From NCBI RefSeq assembly GCF_900239495.1, contig NZ_OENE01000007.1:1-64000 (forward strand): a DNA stretch of 64,000 bases, read 5' to 3'. Within the stretch, counting starts at the first letter, position 1. Each line of letters begins with the position of its first letter. Of the stretch, positions 1 to 7,295 are shown piece by piece. The notes under the pieces are model-generated. The model made no database searches. It had not been told where the DNA came from and saw only the letters and a program-made list of their open reading frames with translations. The position numbers and the translations under genes were made by a program. Source of the DNA: Tenacibaculum finnmarkense genomovar ulcerans. Lineage in GTDB: Bacteria > Bacteroidota > Bacteroidia > Flavobacteriales > Flavobacteriaceae.

Positions 1-135
1 ATAAAATTGTATCGAGAACTTTTATATATTTGAAATAACATCTCGATACAAATTTGATTTTCCTATCGGACATCAAATTCACTCGATGTGACATACGCTG
101 TCAGTTCGAGTGATTTTATTGAAATGTTAATGGAA
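1..135. repeat. Palindromic 135-bp repeat, copy 1
   Basis: This is the first complete unit of a repeat whose next unit starts at 136, so the period is 135 bp. It holds two inverted repeats. The first has TTGTATCGAGA paired with TCTCGATACAA around a loop of about 23 bases. The second has CACTCGA, TG, TGACA, a 5-base centre, then TGTCA, GT, TCGAGTG. No gene is apparent in it. The left edge may lie outside the window. Confidence 0.85.
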
Positions 136-558
136 ATAAAATTGTATCGAGAACTTTTAACGATTCAAAAATGAAAATTTATTACGTTTACATATTAAAA
201 TGTTCTGATAACTCTTATTATACAGGGGTTACCTCTAATCTTCAAGAAAGGTTAATCGAACATAAAAATGGAAAAAATATAAATAGTTATACCTTTAAAC
301 GAAGACCTTTAAATTTAGTTTTTTATTCTGAATTTACAAATATAGAATTAGCAATAGAAAAGGAAAAACAATTAAAAAAATGGTCAAAAGTTAAAAAAGA
401 GGCTTTAATAAACGCTAAATTTGAAAAACTCCCAAATTTAGCGAAGAAAAAATTCAAATAACATCTCGATACAAATTTGATTTTCCTATCGGACATCAAA
501 TTCACTCGATGTGACATATCCTGTCAGTTCGAGTGATTTTATTGAAATGTTAATGGAA
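136..558. repeat. Palindromic repeat, copy 2, split by a GIY-YIG gene
   Basis: The left part (136 to about 158) and the right part (about 456 to 558) match copy 1. The segment between them replaces the short loop of the first hairpin and carries the GIY-YIG gene at 171-461, whose stop codon lies in the first bases of the right part. The two hairpin arms TTGTATCGAGA and TCTCGATACAA now flank the gene. The second hairpin of this copy has a TATCC centre instead of TACGC, as in copy 3. Confidence 0.8.
171..461 (+). CDS. Small GIY-YIG nuclease family protein
   Basis: This 96-residue protein is a stand-alone GIY-YIG domain. The YVYIL motif near residue 6 and YYTGV near residue 17 correspond to the GIY and YIG strands, and they are followed by a basic helix with LxERLxEH and a later conserved Glu. 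The length fits the YhbQ/UPF0213 class of GIY-YIG proteins. The family cleaves DNA; substrate and role of this small class are mostly unknown. The gene sits in the loop of repeat copy 2 and its TAA is part of the repeat. The lysine-rich C-terminus could be an adaptation to DNA binding. The fold is clear; a role in spreading the repeat is only inference. Confidence 0.85.
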   Translation: MKIYYVYILKCSDNSYYTGVTSNLQERLIEHKNGKNINSYTFKRRPLNLVFYSEFTNIELAIEKEKQLKKWSKVKKEALINAKFEKLPNLAKKKFK

Positions 559-669
559 ATAAAATTGTATCGAGAACTTTTATATATTTGAAATAACCTC
601 TCGATACAAATTTGATTTTCCTATCGGACATCAAATTCACTCGATGTGACATATCCTGTCAGTTCGAGT
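559..669. repeat. Palindromic repeat, copy 3, truncated
   Basis: This copy matches copy 1 from ATAAAATTGTATCGAGA through the second hairpin and stops after TCGAGTG, where the sequence changes to the moaC leader. The tail present in the other copies (TTTTATTGAAATGTTAATGG) is absent. Its edge is only about 23 bases from the moaC start codon, so the moaC promoter must lie within or upstream of the repeat. Confidence 0.8.
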
Positions 670-692
670 GGATTAATATAAAAAGTAAAAAA

Positions 693-1169
693 ATGAGCAA
701 CTTTACCCATATAAATGAGCAGAATCAACCGAAAATGGTCAATGTTTCTGATAAAAAAATTACCAAACGAACCGCTATTGCAAAAGCAACCATGTTTTTA
801 GGTTCTCAAATTATTTCTCATTTTAAAAATAATGACCTAATTACCAAAAAAGGACCTGTTTTTCAAACCGCTATTATTGCAGGTATTCAAGCGGTAAAAA
901 AAACGTCAGATATTATTCCAATGTGTCATCCGTTATTAATTAATGGTGTAGATATTGACATAAATATTGTTGGAAACGAATATTTAGAGGTTTTTTGTAA
1001 AGTTACTATCGAAGGAAAAACTGGCGTAGAAATGGAAGCTTTAACAGGTGCATCGGCAACTTGTTTGACCATTTATGATATGTGTAAGGCAATCAATCAA
1101 AAAATGATTATTAAAGAAATTATTTTAGTAGAAAAAACAGGTGGAAAATCTGATATTAACAGGCGTTAA
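693..1169 (+). CDS. moaC: Cyclic pyranopterin monophosphate synthase MoaC
   Basis: MoaC forms cyclic pyranopterin monophosphate from the MoaA product in molybdenum cofactor synthesis. The 158-residue protein has the family motifs MCHPLL (residues 77-82), KTGVEMEAL (109-117) and YDMCKA (128-133); Asp129 and Lys132 match the catalytic pair. I chose the ATG at 693 because it gives the usual length of about 160 residues and the upstream in-frame extension to 612 is only translated repeat DNA. A MobA-like gene two positions downstream supports the pathway. No moaA is visible here. Confidence 0.93.
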   Translation: MSNFTHINEQNQPKMVNVSDKKITKRTAIAKATMFLGSQIISHFKNNDLITKKGPVFQTAIIAGIQAVKKTSDIIPMCHPLLINGVDIDINIVGNEYLEVFCKVTIEGKTGVEMEALTGASATCLTIYDMCKAINQKMIIKEIILVEKTGGKSDINRR

Positions 1170-1181
1170 AAAAATGTAAAC

Positions 1182-1967
1182 ATGGATAAAATAGCAATCA
1201 TTGGAGCAGGAAAATTAGGGTGTGCAATTGCAGATGGCCTTTTAGAAAGTGGCTTAAGCCCAACTGATTTAAGTTTATCAAGAAGAAATACAGCAGCGTT
1301 AAAAAAATATGCGGATATCGGAACTTTAGTAACCACCGTAAATAATGATGCCATTAAAAATGCTGCTATTATTATTTTATGTGTAAAACCGCAAAAAACA
1401 AAAGAAGTCATTGCCCAATTAACACCGCAATTAACCAAGCAAATAATTATATCTACGGTTACAGGAATTTCATTAGCTGCCTTAAAAACAATGCTAAATA
1501 AAGAGCTTCCCTTGTTTAGAGCAATGCCAAATACAGCAGCAGCAATTAAACAATCGATGACTTGTATTTCAACAATTGACAGCAATCAAACACAGCAAAA
1601 ACAGGTGAAAACTATTTTTAAAAACTTAGGCGAAACTGTTTTTATTGATGACGATTTAATGGCTTCGGCAACCGTTTTAGCAGCTAGTGGTATTGCCTTT
1701 GCTTTGCGCTACCTTCGGGCTTCAATGCAGGGCGGTATTGAAATAGGTTTTAACTCTGAATTGTCACAAAAAATAGCTGCGCAAACTTTAAAAGGAGCTG
1801 CCGAATTAATTTTACAGCGCCAAAATCATCCTGAAAGTGAAATTGATAAAGTAACAACACCTCAAGGAATTACCATTACAGGCTTGAGTAAAATGGAGCA
1901 AGAAGGTTTTAGTTCTGCTATTATTCAAGGGATTATAGCCTCAAAAAATAAAATAGATAATTTATAA
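1182..1967 (+). CDS. proC: Pyrroline-5-carboxylate reductase
   Basis: The protein reduces pyrroline-5-carboxylate to proline with NAD(P)H. At 261 residues it has the usual ProC length. The N-terminal Rossmann motif is GAGKLGCAIADGL (residues 8-20). VKPQ near residue 68, FRAMPNTAAAI near residue 110 and the C-terminal helical dimerisation domain with TTPQGIT are typical. It starts 12 bases after moaC stops and its own stop abuts the next start, so it is probably co-transcribed with two molybdenum-cofactor genes although proline synthesis is unrelated. Confidence 0.9.
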   Translation: MDKIAIIGAGKLGCAIADGLLESGLSPTDLSLSRRNTAALKKYADIGTLVTTVNNDAIKNAAIIILCVKPQKTKEVIAQLTPQLTKQIIISTVTGISLAALKTMLNKELPLFRAMPNTAAAIKQSMTCISTIDSNQTQQKQVKTIFKNLGETVFIDDDLMASATVLAASGIAFALRYLRASMQGGIEIGFNSELSQKIAAQTLKGAAELILQRQNHPESEIDKVTTPQGITITGLSKMEQEGFSSAIIQGIIASKNKIDNL

Positions 1968-3071
1968 ATGATACATCAAAAACACGCAAAAATCACTAAA
2001 AAACAAAACGATACTTACGCTACGAATGAAGTCGCTATTTTAGGAACAAATTGTGGTATAATTGCTGATTTAGTTAAAGATGTTTCTTTGAATTTATCAA
2101 ATTATAATTTAGGGTATTTTGATGCTTCTCATGCCAAAAATATTGCTAAAAACAACTTTACCGAATACACGTTTCATCAGCAAGGGAATTTACAAATTAA
2201 CACGATAAGTTCTGTTAATAAATTTGAACAACGCTTGCAGTTTATCAATCATGATTTGGTGTTTATTAACGGAAATCATTATCAAGGAGCCAAGCAAATT
2301 TTAATTTTAGATAAGGAAAAACAAGCGTCTATTGAAAAAAGATTAGACCAAATAACCAACATTCAATTTATTATAAAACGTACTTCGGATGTTCCTTATT
2401 TTGATTGCTTACTCGAAAAATTTCCACAGATAAAAAACATAACTTGTTATCAAATTGATGAAATTGATAAAATTACACATCATATTGAAAATATAATTAA
2501 AGAACATATTGCGCCTGTAAAAGGCTTGGTATTAATTGGAGGAAAAAGTACCCGCATGGGAACGGATAAATCGGTGTTGGAATATTACGGGAAACCACAA
2601 AAAGAACATGCTAAAGAATTGTTAGAAAGTACTCTTTTAGAAACTTTTTATTCGGTACAAACTTCTTCGGAAAAAGCTTCTTCGGATGAAATTCAGGATA
2701 CTTTTTTAAATTTAGGACCTTTTGGAGGTGTTTGTTCTGCTTTTCAAAAAGATCCTAATTCGGCTTGGTTAGTGCTTGCTACGGATGTTCCTTTTGTTGA
2801 TAAAAACCTACTGAAATTATTGCTAGAAAAAAGAAATCCTAGTAAAATAGCTACGGCTATTAAAGGAAAAAATAGTGAGTTTGTTGAGCCTTTAATTACT
2901 ATTTATGAGCCAAAAGCATATACTAAATTATTGCAATACATAGCCCAAGGATATTCATGCCCTCGAAAAATGCTGATTAATTCTGATATTGAAATTGTAG
3001 AAGTTGATGATCATTTGATTCGAAATATTAACACGCCTGAAGAATTTGAAATGGCTAAAAAAATGCTTTAA
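1968..3071 (+). CDS. MobA-like NTP transferase with an extra N-terminal domain
   Basis: The C-terminal half, from about residue 180, is a MobA-type nucleotidyltransferase: LVLIGGKSTRMGTDKSVL is the nucleotide-binding loop, LGPFGGV follows, and LATDVPFVD holds the metal-binding Asp. MobA attaches GMP to molybdopterin. The first 175 residues are a separate domain I do not recognise with confidence; it starts AILGTNCG and lacks a P-loop, so it is not an ordinary MobB. The start codon directly follows the proC stop, which suggests translational coupling. The moaC neighbour supports molybdenum cofactor work, but another nucleotidyl transfer cannot be excluded. Confidence 0.78.
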   Translation: MIHQKHAKITKKQNDTYATNEVAILGTNCGIIADLVKDVSLNLSNYNLGYFDASHAKNIAKNNFTEYTFHQQGNLQINTISSVNKFEQRLQFINHDLVFINGNHYQGAKQILILDKEKQASIEKRLDQITNIQFIIKRTSDVPYFDCLLEKFPQIKNITCYQIDEIDKITHHIENIIKEHIAPVKGLVLIGGKSTRMGTDKSVLEYYGKPQKEHAKELLESTLLETFYSVQTSSEKASSDEIQDTFLNLGPFGGVCSAFQKDPNSAWLVLATDVPFVDKNLLKLLLEKRNPSKIATAIKGKNSEFVEPLITIYEPKAYTKLLQYIAQGYSCPRKMLINSDIEIVEVDDHLIRNINTPEEFEMAKKML

Positions 3072-3082
3072 ATTGAGCAAAA

Positions 3083-3170
3083 TGCCTAGCCCCGATTGAA
3101 GCATTTGTTTGAGCTCTTTTTTGTTTTTTTCAAACAAAAAAAGCGAGTGCGCAAAGCGGGAAATTGCTTC
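3083..3170 (-). repeat. Dispersed 85-bp palindromic repeat, copy A
   Basis: Read on the minus strand this copy runs GAAGCAATTTCCCGC, then GCACTCGC, a T-rich and A-rich inner stem, GAGCTCAAAC, and ends GCTTCAATCGGGGCTAGGCA. It lies between the convergent MobA-like and rimK genes. Four relatives lie at 45001, 50563, 57588 and 63245. Confidence 0.8.
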
Positions 3171-3189
3171 TAATAAAAATTTTATAACT

Positions 3190-3222
3190 AAAAACAGCCC
3201 ATTTTAATAAGATGGGCTGTTT
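3190..3222. terminator. Bidirectional terminator hairpin
   Basis: AAACAGCCCAT pairs with ATGGGCTGTTT around a short AT loop, with T or A runs on both sides. It lies between the convergent MobA-like and rimK genes and can serve both. Confidence 0.75.
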
Positions 3223-3262
3223 GCTTTTAATTCGTATGTTTTTTAGCTTTTAATAGGCTTAT

Positions 3263-4633
3263 TTAATTCTTGAATTTTAGCTTTTTTTCAATGGCTTCAA
3301 TCATAATATTAGCAATGTCTAAACCTGTTGCAGCCTCAATACCTTCTAATCCTGGTGATGAATTTACCTCTAATAATAAAGGTCCTTTGTTAGAGCGTAT
3401 AATATCGACTCCTGCCACAGGAAGGTCTAAAACTTTTGCCGCTTTAATGGCTAATTTTCGTTCTTCGGAAGTAATTTTAACTTTAGATGCCGATCCTCCT
3501 TGATGAATATTTGCTCTAAATTCCCCTTTTTCAGCTTGTCGTTGCATAGATGCTACCACTTTTCCGTTTACTACAAAACAGCGTAAATCTTGCCCGTTGG
3601 CTTCTTTGATAAATTCTTGAACAAGAATATTGGTTTTAACACTTTTAAAAGCGTTAATTACACTTTCTGCGGCTTTGGTGGTTTCTGCTAAAACAACGCC
3701 TTTTCCTTGGGTACTTTCTAACAATTTAATGATAAGCGGCGCTCCGTTTACCATTTTTATCAAGTCTTTAGTGTCTAAAGGTGAATTTGCAAAACCTGTA
3801 ATAGGAACTTGGATATCGTTTTTAGCAAATAATTGGGTGGCTAATAATTTATCTCTTGACTGATTAATTGCATCGGCTGAGTTTAAACAATAGGTTCCCA
3901 TAGCATCAAATTGACGAATTAATGCACAGGCATAAAAAGTTACCGATGGTTTAATTCGAGGAATAATAGCATCAAAAGCATCGATTACATTTCCGCCTCT
4001 GTAGCGTATTTGAGGCTCTTTAGCATCAAATTTCATATAGGCTTGTTGCACGTTTAAAAACACCATTTCATGCCCTCTTGCACGCCCTGCTTCCATAATT
4101 CGTTTGTTACTAAACAAACCTGAATTACTGGCTAATAAGGCTATTTTTAAACCTGTTTTTTCTTTTCTAAAAGCAGCGTATTTTTCATCAATATCCTGTT
4201 CATTAAAAGCAGGAAGTAAATAACTTTCTGATGCGTTTACTAAATATCCGTTTGACAATGCTTCACGCCCTAATAGCATTCTAAATTCCATCGAATCTCG
4301 GTTGGCAAGGGTTAATTCAATATCAAAAGTAGCTTGACCTAAAGTTACAGGAACTTTTATAACAAGACGTTCTTCGGATATTCCCGTAGAACTTTTAATA
4401 GAGCGTTTTGCGTGTACTTTTGACTCACAAGTAATACTGATACTCCTATTTTCTTGTAATGGATTTACCTCAAAACGAACCCATTGTTCTGTTCCTTTAA
4501 AAAAAGGCGTGATACTATTTGCTTGAATTGAAGAAGTTTTAGCTCCTGAATCTACTCGTGCTTTTATAGCAGGAATACCGAAATTTTTAAACGAACACCA
4601 CTCTTCGCTTCCTATGATTTTTAAATTGTTCAA
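3263..4633 (-). CDS. rimK: RimB-RimK fusion: retropepsin-like domain plus ATP-grasp ligase
   Basis: Residues 1 to about 145 form the RimB-type retropepsin-like domain (the 'ATP-dependent zinc protease' family), with the aspartic motif DSGAKTSS at 28-35 and LLGREAL near 120. From about residue 163 the protein is an ATP-grasp ligase of the RimK type: the [11 protein letters not shown] loop, [17 protein letters not shown], and [13 protein letters not shown] with metal-binding Glu and Asn. RimK enzymes add glutamate to protein or small-molecule carboxylates, classically the tail of ribosomal protein S6. Fusion of both parts in one 456-residue chain is seen in several Bacteroidota. Whether the target here is S6 cannot be read from the sequence. 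Confidence 0.85.
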   Translation of the reverse strand: MNNLKIIGSEEWCSFKNFGIPAIKARVDSGAKTSSIQANSITPFFKGTEQWVRFEVNPLQENRSISITCESKVHAKRSIKSSTGISEERLVIKVPVTLGQATFDIELTLANRDSMEFRMLLGREALSNGYLVNASESYLLPAFNEQDIDEKYAAFRKEKTGLKIALLASNSGLFSNKRIMEAGRARGHEMVFLNVQQAYMKFDAKEPQIRYRGGNVIDAFDAIIPRIKPSVTFYACALIRQFDAMGTYCLNSADAINQSRDKLLATQLFAKNDIQVPITGFANSPLDTKDLIKMVNGAPLIIKLLESTQGKGVVLAETTKAAESVINAFKSVKTNILVQEFIKEANGQDLRCFVVNGKVVASMQRQAEKGEFRANIHQGGSASKVKITSEERKLAIKAAKVLDLPVAGVDIIRSNKGPLLLEVNSSPGLEGIEAATGLDIANIMIEAIEKKLKFKN

Positions 4634-4854
4634 TGTGATTTGTTATTTATATAAAGGTTTAATTTATTATTTCCCTACATCAATAATAATCATTCTTTAA
4701 ATAAAAAACTACTGTTTTTTTTAAAAAACAATTAATTATTTTGGAAGTCATATTATATATCATCTTTTACTATTTCTATTTTACCAATACCTCAACAGAC
4801 AACATAAAACACTCATTACAAACGAATTAAAACTTTAAAAACTTATATAAAAAG
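4634..4854. other. AT-rich divergent intergenic region
   Basis: This stretch separates the divergent rimK and roadblock-like operon starts. Apart from A and T runs I see no gene or clear hairpin. The rimK promoter should lie here, but no perfect TAnnTTTG box in the rimK direction was found. Confidence 0.5.
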
Positions 4855-4888
4855 ACTATTGTTCAATAATTGAATACTATTGTTCAAT
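4855..4888 (+). promoter_or_regulatory. Two direct repeats ACTATTGTTCAAT, operator-like
   Basis: The 13-base word ACTATTGTTCAAT occurs at 4855-4867 and 4876-4888, a 21-base period or two helical turns. The second copy directly abuts the TTG of the promoter at 4889. Between and within them TTCAATAATTGAA is a palindrome. The placement fits a binding site for a regulator of the roadblock-like operon; the regulator is unknown. Confidence 0.5.
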
Positions 4889-4917
4889 TTGATATTCTTT
4901 TTTAAACGGTAAATTTG
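4889..4917 (+). promoter_or_regulatory. Bacteroidota-type promoter of the first roadblock-like operon
   Basis: TTG at 4889-4891, an 18-base spacer and TAAATTTG at 4910-4917 match the Bacteroidota consensus exactly. The GTG start codon of the first gene lies 24 bases further on. Confidence 0.7.
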
Positions 4918-4941
4918 ACTTGTATATTAAATAATTAAAAA

Positions 4942-5277
4942 GTGGATTTAGAAGAACTTTTAATCGAAACAAAATCAACAGCTATTTTTCTCTTAAAAGA
5001 TGATGGGGAGGTTATTGACTTTTTTCCAAAAAAAAATGACTTAGGCGATTTACAAGAGAAAATAATTGTGTTTCAAACAACTCTTTTTAATATGGGAAAT
5101 CATTTTTTTAGTACGTTTTTTAATACTGAATTAAAGAAAATAAGGCTCAAGTCAGACGGTCAAAATATTCTTATGATTAAACACCATCAATACATGCTTT
5201 GTTTCTTATCAAAAAAGAAAATAAATATTGCCTTACTAGATATTATTTTAAAAAAAGAATTTAATAATCAACTATAA
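4942..5277 (+). CDS. Roadblock/LC7-like small protein, first gene of operon 1
   Basis: This 111-residue protein is tentatively assigned to the roadblock/longin fold: a first helix, a strand TAIFLLKDDGEVID, a long middle helix and two later strands (KIRLKSD, MLCFLSKKK) before a last helix. Roadblock proteins act as scaffolds or regulators of small GTPases such as MglA. I chose the GTG start at 4942 because the paralogue at 52433-52762 begins with an alignable MNLKELxxxTKSxAI. It heads a three-gene operon with 11 bases to the next gene. Similarity to the paralogue is low but continuous. Function unknown. Confidence 0.6.
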   Translation: MDLEELLIETKSTAIFLLKDDGEVIDFFPKKNDLGDLQEKIIVFQTTLFNMGNHFFSTFFNTELKKIRLKSDGQNILMIKHHQYMLCFLSKKKINIALLDIILKKEFNNQL

Positions 5278-5288
5278 ATAGAAAAAAA

Positions 5289-5663
5289 ATGCAAAAAATA
5301 TTAGATAAATTAGTGGAAAATGTAAGAGAAGATATTCCGGGGTATATCGCAATTAGTATTGCTGAAATGGCTTCTGGAGAATCGCTTCATTCACATTCTT
5401 CTAAACCTGATTTTGACCCTGCCTTGGCTTGTGCTTATAACGTTGAAATAATAAATGCTAAGCGTAAAGCAATGGTTACCTTAGGTTTAAATGAAAATAT
5501 TAAAGACATTTATTTTAACCTAGAAAATGAAATACATATTGTTAATTTATCGCCAAGTGGTGAGTATTTTATTTATTTAGCTGTTGATTCTAAAAAGGCA
5601 AATTTAGCCCTTACCAGAACATTATTAAATAGACATAAAAAAGAATTAGATAATGAATTATAA
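5289..5663 (+). CDS. Roadblock/LC7-like protein, second gene of operon 1
   Basis: The 124-residue protein shows a roadblock-like order: helix (residues 1-14), strand PGYIAISIAEMASGE (17-31), helix with DPALACAYNVEIINAKRKA (43-61), strands around IKDIYFNL and IHIVNLSP, GEYFIYLAVD, and a final helix. It aligns without gaps over all 124 residues with the product of 52033-52407; I count about 71 identical positions. The DxxLAxAYN and YFIYLAxDSxKAN segments are shared. It overlaps the next gene by 11 bases. No GTPase gene lies nearby, so the partner is unknown. Confidence 0.7.
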   Translation: MQKILDKLVENVREDIPGYIAISIAEMASGESLHSHSSKPDFDPALACAYNVEIINAKRKAMVTLGLNENIKDIYFNLENEIHIVNLSPSGEYFIYLAVDSKKANLALTRTLLNRHKKELDNEL

Positions 5664-5937
5664 TAAAATTAATTTAAAAAATTATAATTTAGATAGCGAT
5701 TTTCTATCGTACATAGAATCGTTTCAAAATATATACGAGCATAAAGTATTGCAAATTGCTACAAGCACAAACACAGCAGAAGCAATAGCCTTAGAAGCAA
5801 AGGAAAATGTTTTTACAGAGAATACTGTTGTTACTGCTACTGTTGAAAAAAGAGATATAAAGAAAATATTAGAAGATTTCTTTTTTACTCCAAAATATAA
5901 CAATGTGCTAGATGTTTTAAAATTTGGAAACAATTAA
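5653..5937 (+). CDS. Small partner protein with a C-terminal FFFTPKYxNVL motif, third gene of operon 1
   Basis: I do not recognise this 94-residue protein. An N-terminal helix is followed by a low-complexity stretch rich in Ala, Glu, Thr and Val (about residues 36-68). The C-terminus, ILEDFFFTPKYNNVLDVLKF, matches VIFDFLFEPKFDNMLTMFSK in the product of 51744-52043, giving a shared F-x-F-x-P-K-[YF]-x-N-[VM]-L pattern. Its ATG lies inside the previous gene (ATGAATTATAA overlap). I infer a docking or membrane-peripheral peptide used with the two roadblock-like proteins. Confidence 0.65.
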   Translation: MNYNKINLKNYNLDSDFLSYIESFQNIYEHKVLQIATSTNTAEAIALEAKENVFTENTVVTATVEKRDIKKILEDFFFTPKYNNVLDVLKFGNN

Positions 5938-5956
5938 ATTATAGAAATTCACTTAA

Positions 5957-6005
5957 AAAAATCGGTGATCCTAGCATTTACAAACACATAAGGATGCCGA
6001 TTTTT
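5957..6005 (+). terminator. Terminator-like hairpin after the roadblock-like operon
   Basis: AAAAATCGG (5957-5965) pairs perfectly with CCGATTTTT (5997-6005), with an inner CCT/AGG match. It lies 20 bases after the third gene. Confidence 0.65.
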
Positions 6006-6179
6006 AGGTGTGTAAAATAATAGCCGATTCAAAATTTAAAATTCCCCAAATTTTAGAATTTATTTATATTGTATGTTTTATTTTTTCAGCTAAGAAAAAA
6101 CCGATTTGCTCCTTGTTGTTTGTCTTTTTAATTTTATCAATCGTATTTTTTTGTATATTGATATTCAAATTATTACGCT

Positions 6180-7283
6180 ATGAATTCTGATAAAATAATC
6201 GCTATTTTACGCCTACAATCCACCAAAAACATAGGCGATATTATCGCTAAAAAATTAATTACCGCTACAGGAAGTGTGGAGCAAATATTTAAAGAAAAAG
6301 CAGGTTCGCTACAAAAAATAAACGGAATAGGAGCGCATACCATACAGCAACTATTAAATACTGAAAACATAAAAAAAGCAACCGAAGAATTTGAATATAT
6401 CAAAAAAAATAACATTCAATATTCTTATTTTTTAGATGCCGATTATCCTCAAAACTTAAAAAACTGTATTGATTCGCCTATTTTATTTTTTAAAGATGGT
6501 GCTATTAATTTAAACAGTCAAAAAATAATATCAATAGTTGGTACTCGAAAAATCACTCCTTACGGGCGTGATTTTTGCAAGCAACTTTTAGCTAATTTAG
6601 CGCCACACAACCCGATTATTATAAGTGGTTTTGCTTATGGTATTGATATTTGCGCCCACAAAGCAGCTATTGAAAATAACTTGCAAACTATTGGCGTTTT
6701 AGCACATGGCTTAGAAATGATATATCCAAAAACACATAAAAAATACTGCGCTCAAGTAACTAAAAATGGTGGTTTTATTACTGATTTTTGGCATAAAGAA
6801 CAGCCGCTTCGTGAAAATTTTTTAAAACGAAATAGGATTGTTGCGGGTATTTCTAAGGCTACTATTGTTATTGAATCGGCAGCAAAAGGAGGCTCATTAG
6901 TTACTGCCGATATTGCAAATTCATATAACAGAGATGTTTTTGCAGTGCCTGGTAGAACTTATGATATTTACAGTAAAGGCTGTAATAATTTGATCAAAAA
7001 TAACCAAGCGCATTTATTAAATACTGCTGACGATATTATAAAAATGCTTAATTGGGACGTTAATGAGTCAAAAAATACAACAGCAATACAAAACCAACTA
7101 TTTGTTACCCTAAGCGATGATGAACAAAAAATTTATGATTTTTTAAACCAAAATGGCAAGCAATTATTTGATGTAATTGCCCACAAATGTGAAATTCCTG
7201 TATATAAATTATCATCATTAGTTCTTCAAATGGAACTTAAAGGAGTTCTCAGACCTTTACCGGGTAAACTCTTTGAGGTTTAG
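6180..7283 (+). CDS. dprA: DNA-processing protein DprA
   Basis: DprA binds single-stranded DNA during natural transformation and loads RecA. The 367-residue protein has an N-terminal helix-hairpin-helix-like region (INGIGAHTIQQLL near residue 43), the DprA Rossmann-like core with SIVGTRKITPYGR near 120, ISGFAYGIDICAHKAAI near 147, LAHGLEMIYP, LPREN-like ENFLKRNRIVAG and VTADIA, and a C-terminal winged-helix-like domain from about 300. It precedes the 361-residue conserved gene by only 12 bases, so the two probably form an operon. Confidence 0.93.
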   Translation: MNSDKIIAILRLQSTKNIGDIIAKKLITATGSVEQIFKEKAGSLQKINGIGAHTIQQLLNTENIKKATEEFEYIKKNNIQYSYFLDADYPQNLKNCIDSPILFFKDGAINLNSQKIISIVGTRKITPYGRDFCKQLLANLAPHNPIIISGFAYGIDICAHKAAIENNLQTIGVLAHGLEMIYPKTHKKYCAQVTKNGGFITDFWHKEQPLRENFLKRNRIVAGISKATIVIESAAKGGSLVTADIANSYNRDVFAVPGRTYDIYSKGCNNLIKNNQAHLLNTADDIIKMLNWDVNESKNTTAIQNQLFVTLSDDEQKIYDFLNQNGKQLFDVIAHKCEIPVYKLSSLVLQMELKGVLRPLPGKLFEV

Positions 7284-7295
7284 TATCTTTGAATT

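Noticed and set aside
612..692. Extended start of moaC
   Set aside because: The extension is translated repeat DNA; the ATG at 693 gives the normal MoaC length.
6008..6190. A 60-codon open frame before dprA giving a hydrophobic protein
   Set aside because: It starts with GTG inside the tail of a terminator hairpin, overlaps the dprA start, and its hydrophobic content is expected from T-rich DNA.
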